Below are positions 1 to 9,406 of a stretch of DNA of 39,219 bases, piece by piece. Position 1 is the first letter of the stretch, and the number at the start of each line of letters is the position of its first letter. The stretch spans positions 2,689,023-2,728,241 of the forward strand of contig FN649738.1 of the NCBI GenBank assembly GCA_000310025.1, in the 5' to 3' direction. The DNA is from Ectocarpus siliculosus. Taxonomy: Eukaryota; Sar; Phaeophyceae; Ectocarpales; Ectocarpaceae. The notes beneath the pieces were generated by a model. The model did no database searches. It worked only from the letters and a program-made list of their open reading frames with translations, and was not told where the DNA came from. Made by a program: the position numbers and the translations under genes.

Positions 1-2642
1 GGGACCCCCCCCCCCCCCCCCCCTCGTTGCCAACGACGCCTCTCTCTCTGATCGTTTCAGTTGTCACGGCCAGACCAAGGTTCCCTGCGCGGCGTGCGGG
101 GGGTCCGGTGTCGGCAAGATGTAGAGCGACGCCGCTCTGGTTCGAATCCCCTTACGGCAGCAGTTCTAGTCTCTCATTTCCATCACGGCAGTCGTAGTTT
201 TTTTTTGTTGTTTCTTGCCCTACTAGTCTTTTTTTCTGTCACAGCAGTAGCGTAGTTTTTTTCTTTCTTTTTTGCTTGTTTCTTGTGAAGCGGTCGCCCA
301 TCGGGTGCTCCCCTCTTATTTTCCGTATTTTTTGTTCATTCGAGCGTCGGTTAGACCTGTCGGGCGGCGGCGGGGATTGCGACGAGGTTCGGACGGATGG
401 TCTGGTCTGGTGGTGACAGATGTGGAAGGGGGACTGGCTACATTCGCCTTCCCTGAGAAGGAGACGTTGGACAGCAAGCAGGCTGCTGCTGCCAGCTGTA
501 ACGGAGCCGTTTGAGGGAGGGGTATGTGCTGAGGTGGCCTCGACGGGTTGTTGCAGTGATGACCGCTATGGCCTCTTTTTTTTTCACGAGGTACTGTGGT
601 GGGTTCCTGCCTCTTGCGCCCGCCCATAAATAGTTACGCGTGGCAGGATATTTGATGGTACGTATCTTCGCTGTGTAGGGATTTACAACACAATTTGGCA
701 CGGTCTCCCCCGCTTGGAAGCCCGCGGGAATGACGTCATGTAGTCGGTTTCTGAGACCCACCACTCCCATATTGCTTATCGTGTTTCTTTGTTCTAGTCG
801 TGGTACAGTAAAAAAAAAAAACGCCAGCAGCCTCATTCCTGCTCTCTGGAGCGATCGAGTTTTTGTTTCTTTTTGCTACCGCGGAGATCTGATTATGGTC
901 TGAAATGCTGAGGGAGGAGGGACGCGCGGGGGCGGGAGGGGGGGGGGGGGCTCTGATCTGGGCTCTTTGGAGGGGGCGGAGGGGATTTGCGGCGTGGTCA
1001 CTGGTGTTTGCCTGTGGCAAAAATGCATTTCGTTGTCTGTGTTTTAAGCTTGTAGACCGTCGGAACGACATGTAGACAAAATAGCAACACGGTCAGCACG
1101 CCGTTTGCGATTTGTTACGGTACCGTACCACGGAAAGATGGGTATTTAGCAAGAACGACCGGAGGCAAAAGGGAGGGAAGGCGGGAGGGGGTCTTATTTT
1201 TGTGCTGTTTCAACTCTGCACCTGCTGCGGTAACATGTCACTTTCTCTCCTTGAGGGTGCAAAGGTTGATTCTGTTCCATGTTCGATCCATGGAGTGTGG
1301 ACTCTTAGAACGGCAAGGCCTGGAAGGCACATCGCAACACGTGCGAGCGGCTGCTGTGATGGATGACCGTAACGACTCGCGGAAAGAACAAGACTTCTTT
1401 GTGTACATCAACCACCTCATATTCGAGCGTTGCAATCTATTAACAAATCGCATTTTGTGGCCATCAATCGATCCAAAAAGGTTTGCATTTTGTGGCCACG
1501 TGCATACGTACATACGGCGCGCGTGCGTGTAGAACATGTGTGGTGCGCTTTTTTCGCTATCCCTCGGAGTAGTGGTGCATACGCGGTCGGGTTGTTGGTC
1601 GTTCTTTGCCCGCGTGGGTCGGTCTCAACAGCAGTGCGAGAAAGCTGCCTCACGATACCTCCCCCCAAGGCTGCTGCCGAGCGGGTTTCTTATCGACGGA
1701 GGCGGGCGGCGGACAAGGGCATGCGCATAGAATGCTTTTGGCTGGAGCGAAACGGCGGTGGCGACGACTTCTCGGCGTTTGGTTCTCGTCGCCCGGCCAC
1801 ACCCAGCCTGTTAGCTCGCTATAGGTTCCGTCACGGGTTGCGGTGAAGGACAACCAGTACAGCGTTGTTGGTCCCTGCATGATAAGGCTGCCATATTGTA
1901 GTGAGTGCCGAGCGATTAGGTCGGCATTGTACCGGGCACCCGGCCCCATGTGTACAGCAGTGGTGGTGAAACTGTCCGTACCTTTCGAGGCGTGTCCGTT
2001 CTTATCACAGGGTAAAAGAGGACACTTTTCGTGAATCGATTTGTTGCTTGCTGCCCGTGCCACATGTTTTGTGTTGCAGGTTCTCGAATGCCCCCTCCCT
2101 ATGCATACCACTGGTGTGAACGGACTACTTACAATGTAGAAGGTTTGTTTCGTGAATCGGCACGCACTCATCATCTGCTTTTCGCCGCATCCCAACCAGC
2201 AAAAAGGGAACATAGGTGCCTGGTTTAGATGAAAAAACAGCCTTTCATTTTTTTGCGGGTCCCCGAGCAACCAGGCCTGCGTCCTTAGGCCAGCCACACC
2301 TGGTGCGGCTTGTGTGTTCAAAGCCCGACCAACACCCCGACAAAGACAAGGAGACAGGCTTGCATCTACTCCACTACGTCACCATCGATAGCCAACAGGA
2401 CGTCTCTCCTTAGGCCTCTTTACCGAAGGTTTTGCTTGCATCAAATACCACCCCATCTTTACCGATTGTCAAAGTTCCACCACTCACTCCACGACGAGAA
2501 GGATATACCGCAATCAAAGGATGCAACTGTTGGAAGGCTCTCGACGAGACGGTTCCAACGCCGCCTTTTGCGGCACTGTCTCTACTGCTTTTGCTTGTCG
2601 ATCCAGGCGGGGTCGGTTGTGATGTAGCTTACGCTACATACT
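1..2642. other. Intergenic region, no recognisable gene
   Basis: This is the 3' flank of the CCDC24-like gene. It opens with a C homopolymer (positions 5-23) and holds T-rich and G-rich tracts. The longest open frame is 223 codons on the minus strand (2321-1650); it has no motif I recognise and no low-complexity or splice context supporting it, so I treat it as chance or as a decayed element. A short direct repeat, gcattttgtggcca, occurs near 1450 and again near 1486. A GGTTCGAATCC string near 139 resembles a tRNA B box but no tRNA folds there. Confidence 0.5.
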
Positions 2643-3266
2643 TCACTTCCAATACTTGTCGTCGTCCACGACCTCCTCTTCCCGCGACGCCCGCACAGCA
2701 CCACGCAGCTTCGTTGCCAACGCCCCGCGTTCCCCCCCTCCCCCCCGTCGTCCCACCGCCTTATCCTCGCCGCGGGCCTTGTCTTCCACGGAAGGTCCGC
2801 TCCCGATGCTGCCACTACCTCTACCGATAGACGCCTTGCGCCCTACCCCCGGACCGCGATGTCTCGACGACTCCAACCTTGCGGTAGAGCCGGGTAGGTC
2901 CTCGGAAGATCGCGAGCTACGGGAAACGGGGGCCACCGTCATGCCCCCCCGGCCTTTCTTCTTGCCATCCTTTCCGCCGCATCCGGGTTCCAGCCCCGGG
3001 GCACGCTGTCGCGGGAGGGCTAAGCGCTGGGCGACGTCGGCGGCGTGCTCCCGGGATCGCACGGCCTCCTCGAGCTTCTTGCCGTAGCGCCGCAGCTCCG
3101 AGGACGGGATGGGGTCGTTCGCGGCGGCGGCGGCGGCGTTGGACTTGCCGCCGTAGTCGCCGGCCTTCGGCCCGAGGTGCCGTCGAGACTGCCGCTCGTC
3201 GTCGGCCTTAACGGCGGCCTCGTCTTCCAGGAGACCCGTCAGGTCGGCAACTTCCTCGAGGAGGTT
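2643..3266 (-). CDS. CCDC24: CCDC24-like terminal exon
   Basis: Terminal exon of 207 codons plus TGA. It starts with the helix NLLEEVADLTGLLEDE, which continues the coiled-coil segment of the 100-nt exon 3832-3733, and has a second helix with SSELRRYGKKLEEAVRSRE. The rest is Gly-, Ser-, Arg- and Lys-rich and probably disordered, and the last residues are strongly acidic. The acceptor is gcatcaaaag with a weak pyrimidine tract. The opposite-strand frames here are shadows. Confidence 0.68.
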   Translation of the reverse strand, partial: NLLEEVADLTGLLEDEAAVKADDERQSRRHLGPKAGDYGGKSNAAAAAANDPIPSSELRRYGKKLEEAVRSREHAADVAQRLALPRQRAPGLEPGCGGKDGKKKGRGGMTVAPVSRSSRSSEDLPGSTARLESSRHRGPGVGRKASIGRGSGSIGSGPSVEDKARGEDKAVGRRGGGGERGALATKLRGAVRASREEEVVDDDKYWK

Positions 3267-6059
3267 CTTTTGATGCACCCGCCGATGCATCACGATGATA
3301 AGGGGTACGGCAATAAGTGCAGGACACGAGAGTGCTTGGTGGTTATCGAACGAACGAGATATCTCCCGAAGCGCCTACGCTGGTACTACCACACTACAAC
3401 ATTCTTTGTGGTCCTAAGAATAGTACCGAACACGTACTCTTGCTCTTCGACTCCGCGCGCACGATAAGTTAAACTCCGAAATCCGTTCAGTTATCTTCGT
3501 ACTTGCGTGCCTTTCTCCGAACGAATGCAGCAAATGTCGAGGGGGCTCGCGGACAATGTGATTCTCTCGCTCTTTTGACCCGCTAAAAGCCTTGCGTCGT
3601 GCGAGCCCGACCACGTCACGATCGAGCCACGGTCGAGTCTACCAGAAAATATCATACCACAGCGGTCTCGCTATGTAGCAACATGAACGCAGATTACGCA
3701 GCCCACAGAAGAAAGTAGTCTCGCACGCACACCTGGGCCTCTTCCTCGAAAGCGGCGCGAAGTTCCCCCAGGGCGGTGTCGATCGTGGCCACCGTGACGC
3801 ATCGCCCCGACTCGAGACACTCGGGGGCCGACCTAATGATTTTTGCAACAAGAGATACAGTCAGCTGCATGCAGTGGTGCCTGGACGGCTGCTAGGTAGA
3901 GCTTACGGTAGATGGGCTGTTTTGGCATTTTAGTCGACGGCGGAGGAGGACCACAACTATGCGAGTGCATGGCGCACGTACACCCACGACGAGGGCACAA
4001 TGGGTAGGGCCTGCAAACTCGCAAGATGATTCGAGCGGAGTACAAGAGTTGACGCACAGTGCGACAGAGTAGGGGGAGAGTTCACGGGGGGAAGGGAGAG
4101 GAGGGCAGAGCCAAGTATCCTACCTAGTGCAACATGGCCCCGTTTAGCAGACCATGGACACCCACCAAAATAAATGTGACGTCACGTCAAAGATACTGCT
4201 GCAGTTGACACATTTACCTTGCCGAACGAGAACTGCCCGGTCTTCTGCCCGTCCCCGGTCTCGATCTACTATTTCCCACCGCCGCTCCCTCCGAACCTCC
4301 GCGCTCCGCCTCCCCGTGCGTCCCGTTCCCGCCCCTCCCGGCAGCACCACCGCTGAGGCCGTCGCACTCACCACTTGTGGAGAGGAATTCGTACACAGCT
4401 CGGTCTTGCTGAGTCTCGAGGGGCACGTAAGGTGTAGTGGGTTCACTGCAGCTGCTGCTGCTGCTGCTTCTTCTTCTCGCGTAGCTGGCTTTTCGGCCGT
4501 TCAGACATTTCCGCCGCGGCGAAGAATCCTCCCCTGGACTGCTGCAGAGAGTGACGCAACGCGAGTACCGACACAGAGACAGCGAGGGATTAAGTTGTTG
4601 TTGTTCATGAGTCAACATCAAGAGAAATGAAACGTTCATCGGGCGTACACCTCTGTCAAAACTCGTCGGATGCCGCGGTGGGGCAGGGGCCCGGGCTAGA
4701 GCCGCCGGCCGGGCGATCCCACACCAACCGGTGGAAGACGCCACCAGACCCCTTGTTTGCAGAGAGAGAGAGCCTGAAGAGGACCGCTCTCTCGATAAAT
4801 GCAGCCGTCATGCACACGCCCGAGTGCTAGTAAGAGCAGGCACCAGTCGTACACAAGGACACGAAACGCACCCTGCTGTAGTGGCACAGCACGGCCTGGT
4901 GGAGCTGCGCCTACAGAGGTCGTCCTCTCGGAATGTGTGCGGTCGAGGTCGTCCAACCGAGGCCGACCCGCACCCGCTGCCACCCCCGCCCCCGCTGCTG
5001 CTAGGTGACATCGAGGCCAGCCCCCCCTTTCCACCCTGGTTCCCGCTCGGCACCCCTAGCTTCCCGAGCAACAGTCGTAGGTGAGCTTCTAGAAGGGTTC
5101 TCTCGAGACCCGGCGCCATGGTCGGTCGCGCCGCAATCTTCTGCCACGTCTGCTTGTTCTGATTCTGGCAACACATGGGAGAGAACATGCATGATGATGG
5201 GTGCTCTGGCAAAGGGAGTATGGTGTCCGAGAGGACCCGAGCTATGTGTCTATTTAGCAGGCGTCGGATACAGAACACTGGTGCTTTACTGCAAGATCTA
5301 GAGAAGAATATACGTTCTTCGTACCCTTCAACCAAACAACGAACGGCGACACTTACGTCTGATACGTACTTCCGCCGTGTACACGGATGCGGTCTTACAC
5401 GACATATATACTCTATGCATGCATGCTGTGAGAATGGTACTCTGTCCGATGCTCATTGTGGGCAAGGCTACAGTATACACTAGCCGCGTCTTGCCTGAGC
5501 TTCCGCTAATATGTCTTCCAAGGCATCGACCTCTCTCCACAGACCCTCGTTGCGGTCCAACACGCTCTCGCCGATTGTTCGACGGATGGTGAACACCTGC
5601 CGCTCGCGTGGGTGCGTCATTCGCTTAGTGTGTGTCTTGACACGGCGATGTTCGTGGCCGGAAGAGCATAGAGCAATTTACTCGTGGTTCCTACACAACA
5701 TCCCCCATCCTCTCTATCTATTGTTTTGGGTGCGTGCTCATGTTTCGGGCCACAACTTGTTGACGTCTATCGACTGAAGTCCTCTCCACCTAGGTGTGGG
5801 AGTACTGTAGGTACGACATGTGTGACCATGCAGCGGAATTGCGACAGTCCACACCGCACGAGAGCTGCAGCGGTGTGACAATCACCGAAGAGCGTAACAC
5901 TCGGGCACTCCGATGACGATGCTCATGTGTCTACGTTCTTACCTCTTGCGGACGAAGGTGGGACTCTATACGATCCCAGAGCGACCGGGGCGCGCCGCCG
6001 GCTGTATGCTGCTCCTCGACAGTTTCGATCGCCCACAAAGGGGACTCGCAACGACTCAT
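2643..6059 (-). CDS. CCDC24: CCDC24-like coiled-coil protein, 6 exons, 519 aa
   Basis: The exons, in transcript order, are 6059-5943, 5596-5495, 5164-4872, 4541-4218, 3832-3733 and 3266-2643. Together they make 1560 nt with reading phase kept at every junction. The Met at 6059 is preceded by an in-frame TGA, which supports the start. Two blocks resemble CCDC24 of animals as I recall it. The first is N-terminal: SLWDRIESHL, then IRRTIGESVL, then WREVDALEDILAEAQ, followed by a helix with LLEAHLRLLLGKLG. The second is more distal and acidic (ALGELRAAFEEEAQ, then NLLEEVADLTGLLEDE). Between them lie about 150 residues rich in Ser, Gly and Arg. The C-terminal tail is basic and Gly-rich and ends in an acidic DDDKYWK. 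The function of this family is little known; a link to ciliated lineages is my recollection. Intron 2 uses a GC donor at 5494-5493. The gene structure is firmer than the family name. Confidence 0.66.
5495..5596 (-). CDS. CCDC24: CCDC24-like exon 2 (conserved N-terminal helix block)
   Basis: 34 codons, phase 0 at both ends. It encodes VFTIRRTIGESVL followed by a helix with WREVDALEDILAEAQ. The acceptor is gcggcag. The exon ends CAG and is followed by GCAAGA, a textbook GC-type 5' splice site. Reading on instead meets a TAG codon within five codons, so the GC donor is needed. The preceding exon (6059-5943) ends at a perfect GAG|GTAAGA donor in the same phase. Confidence 0.68.
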
Positions 6060-8175
6060 GAATCATTAACACCACAGGCCCCACGGAGTGCTGCCACGCG
6101 CTAATGGAACGATCTCAAACCCGACCGTGTTTCGTGTGTGAGATGGGGACGCGGTGGAATCGATCCTTATTACCGTCAACTTCCTCTGTTCCCCGACGAC
6201 AAGTCGACCCGATTGTTTTTCGTTTTTTTCGGTTTCATGCGAACAGGAACAAGACCTCTTCGCTCCCACGCTAGCCCGTTAGCGTTGTCGTCTGTTCTTT
6301 CGCTTGTCATGTCTAGGAACAACCAAGAGGCGTCAAAGGAGTTTCATTTTTGGTGGTGGCACAATTATTTTGGATGTGAAGCAATCGAGGTTTGAAAAAT
6401 CGGCCCAGGGGGTGCCATCTCTCCGCCTCAATACTTGCAGTCACATGTAACGTGCGTCCCTTCCCGTACCGCTGAAGACCTACCACCTGGTAATCCTGGT
6501 TTCCACAGAATGAGTGTCCCCAGAATGATTGGGAGAGGTCATGATATGGCAATCTAGCGCTCCATTTTGCGCCACACCTTGATAAGAGGTTCCGGACATG
6601 ACATAGCCGACGTTTTGCGTCGACTTTGTGAGAACTGCATGCAAAAGTCTACACACACACACATACCAGACTGCAGCAGCAGACACAGCAGCAATACGCA
6701 TAGTAATATCGTTGTCTGGTGTGACAAGGACGCCTCGCAGCATCATCACTGCTCGATATATTTCGTCCACACCTTTAACCTTGCGGTCATTCGACAAAGA
6801 AAAAATGAACCAAACATGTGCATCTCACTGCTCATCGTGTTGGTTTCGCCTTTTACGACAATGAATGGGGCATACAAACGTTTTTTGTTGGTTCCAGAAT
6901 ATTTTTCTTCACACAAAAGGGACGGATGAAAAGCCTGTCGAATTCGCCACGAGCGTGTGTCTACTGCAGCGGCCAAAATACAAGACTACTTTTAAAAGTG
7001 TTGTAAAGAAGCCCTCTGGAGAGAAAAAATACCACAACACTACGTACTGTACAGTAGAGGGTTGACCATCGAGTCGACCATAAGCTGTGACCAAAAACTC
7101 AACCCAAACAACATCCATCCACAAAACAGAACCAATATAATTGCTTCGCGGGATGTACAAATCCCTTCTCTTCGTTTCGCTGAGAGGGGGTTTCTAGTAA
7201 AGGCGCCGAGCGATGATGGTGGCTGCGGCCTCTTTTCCTGCCCCCCCCTACGATGAACGCGACGAAGCTGTTTACAGAAGACCGCGACGTCACCAACACG
7301 CAGCAGATACACAGGTTGTCGACGACAGCCGACCACAGACAGAATACAGACAGACACCTCACACCATTCTCTCCCGTACTACCCACGCACTGCTAACCCC
7401 ACCCGCACCGCGAAACGTAAGATAAACACGGCTTAGCTCTCCGAGCTTTTGTGCAACATCGCTCTCAGGACACACCTATTGCGCACCGACATAAGCGCAA
7501 ACGGAGCACCAACTACTAAATAACACATCACACTTTCAACAAGCAGATCTGTACCCCTCGCCTCCTCCCTCCATTCCCCCGTACCGCGCGACACCAACAC
7601 ACACAAGCCGTCCGTCGTCGTCCTGAGCATAGGCTCTCGCAAAATATCGACTGGCTTTGCTGCATGGCAAAGTTCTGCCGCACAGGCTACACCGCCGCTG
7701 CCGAGGGCACAGCAGACGACGCGTGCGCTCGGGCCCTGAGACTCAAGCGGCACCGCAAATGCCGTGGCAAGGCTGCAGCCGTCGTGCGCTGCCGCTGCGG
7801 GGACTGATTTTGATATATCCCTCTACTCCTTTCACTGAAGAACGACTCGCGATCACACCACGTCTGCTGCCGCCACCAAGCGCGTGGCGGCACCACCCCG
7901 ACCCACACAGGACAAACACTCAAACGCCCTTTTTTCTCACCCGGCCACCTCTCAGGCAAGCAAGCGCAGGCGCGACAAACCCTCTCTCAATTTGTCCTCT
8001 CTCTACGATCTACTGAGGTCCATACCGCGTGCGAAGGGCAGGGGGGAGGAGAGGTGTACAAGGGGTACAGGCCGTAAAAGGGGTATACAGGCTAAAGTGC
8101 GACAACGACATATTGCCCCAACGCCTTCAAGCGCCGAAAGAACCCTGAGACAAAAATCGGCCCCGAGTCGTCCTC
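6060..8175. other. Intergenic region between CCDC24-like and R3H genes
   Basis: This stretch should contain the promoter of the CCDC24-like gene (just above 6060) and the 3' flank of the R3H-SUZ gene (below 8176). An (AC)n microsatellite lies near 6652-6664. A minus-strand frame (7753-7433, 106 codons) and an overlapping plus-strand 47-codon Cys/Arg-rich frame (7664-7807) share about 90 bases; neither matches a family I know. No TATA box or poly(A) signal could be assigned with confidence. Confidence 0.45.
7664..7807 (+). CDS. Possible small Cys/Arg-rich ORF (47 aa), doubtful
   Basis: An ATG-to-TGA frame of 47 codons with a composition unlike its surroundings: five Cys and ten Arg, including LRLKRHRKCR and a C-terminal RCRCGD. 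It would be a very small basic protein. It overlaps a longer minus-strand frame, has no recognised motif and no splice evidence, and could be chance in GC-rich DNA. I list it only because its Cys spacing is noticeable. Confidence 0.15.
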   Translation: MAKFCRTGYTAAAEGTADDACARALRLKRHRKCRGKAAAVVRCRCGD

Positions 8176-8413
8176 TCAGTTTAGCGGCGGGAAATCACTC
8201 TGGTAGCCGCGGTTAGCGCCCCCCCGCCCCCCGCTAGCGCCGCCCCTGCCTCGGCCTGCCCCTCGCCCCCCTCCGCCTCCTCCGCCCTGATGGTGTTGCT
8301 GGTGGTGGTTCCCGTGCTGCTGCTGCTGCTGCTGCTGGCGATGCTGCTGAGGTACGGGCTGCTGTTGCATCGCTCCCACCGGATACACGTGGTGCTGGTA
8401 AGGGTGATGTTGC

Positions 8414-8446
<33 letters not shown>

Positions 8447-8578
8447 GGCTGGGTCTGCTGCTGCTGCTGTACGGGGACAACGAAGGTCTGCTGGTGGGGG
8501 TGATGGGCGAGGTGCGGCTGCTGAACGCTGTACCCCATGGCCACGCCCTGCATGCTTGGGTCCTGCGGGTAGTAGCTG
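8176..8578 (-). CDS. R3H-SUZ terminal exon (Q-run, GGRG motifs, DFPPLN end)
   Basis: Terminal exon with a tandem acceptor (ggagcag: exon start 8578 or 8575, differing by one Ser codon). It encodes YYPQDPSMQGVAMGYSVQQP, Gln and His runs, a Gly/Arg-rich stretch (GRGAGRGRGGASGGRGG), and ends YQSDFPPLN then TGA. The mix of Tyr, Gln and RGG is typical of proteins that enter RNA granules; this is inference from composition. Confidence 0.78.
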
Positions 8579-9040
8579 CTCCAACGGAGCGTGCAAAAAA
8601 AAGAAGGGAAAGCACGTCAACGGGTGCGGATACGGGAAAGGGGCTTGGCGGCAATCAACCAAAGCCAAAGGTTAAATTGCAACGTACGATCGTGTTGTTT
8701 CATCCCCAACACAGCAGCAGCAGCGCGACATATCACTCTGACGCCAATCGGCCAGGCAAGCAAATCCGTGTATGTACATCAAACTACAAACACACGTCCA
8801 CGGACAAGAGAGCGTTTCTCACATTGCCTGCTGCGGCTGCTGCGCCCCGTAGAAGTCCTGCGCCGTCATGTACCCGCTGGTCATGGCCAGGCTCGTCGAC
8901 ACTTGCGGCGTCTGCAAAAGACCGGTTTGTGGCTGCGGCTGCTGCTGTGGCTGCTGCTGCTGGCCCTGTTGCTGCTGCTGCGTCGTTGTCGGCAGCAACC
9001 CCGGTTGCTGCTGCTGCTGCTGTGGGTGGATGTAGCTCAA

Positions 9041-9074
<34 letters not shown>

Positions 9075-9374
9075 ACATGGTGCGCCGCCGGTTGCTGAGC
9101 GTGCGACTGCTGATGGTGCTGCACGTGTTGCTGGTGGTGTGGCTGCTGCTGCTGCTGCTGCTGCCTGGGTTGGTGGTGGGGGTGCTGCTGCTGGCCGCGC
9201 ATCGTCGACCCTGCGACACCGCTGGCCCCGGCCGCCGCTCCACCAGTGGCAGCAGCAGTGGCGGCGGCGGCAGCGGCAGCAGCGGCCTGCGCAGGGTCCA
9301 CGTACCCCTGGGCGGCGTACATCGCATGTCCCGGGACAGCCGCGCCGTAGACTGACGGCGCTCCCCCCCCTGCA

Positions 9375-9406
<32 letters not shown>

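Noticed and set aside
100-165. tRNA-like element: ggttcgaatcc with a 6-bp hairpin (agagcg/cgctct) in front
   Set aside because: No 5-bp T stem forms around the loop, and no acceptor stem pairs with the 3' flank; at most a tRNA-derived remnant.
1650-2321. Minus-strand frame of 223 codons
   Set aside because: No motif, no splice support and no compositional signal; likely chance, though the length is on the high side.
4372-4541. Earlier donor (AAGTG|GTGAGT) in CCDC24-like exon 4
   Set aside because: It leaves phase 1, which does not fit the next exon; the donor at 4218 leaves phase 2 and fits. It could still be a minor alternative site.
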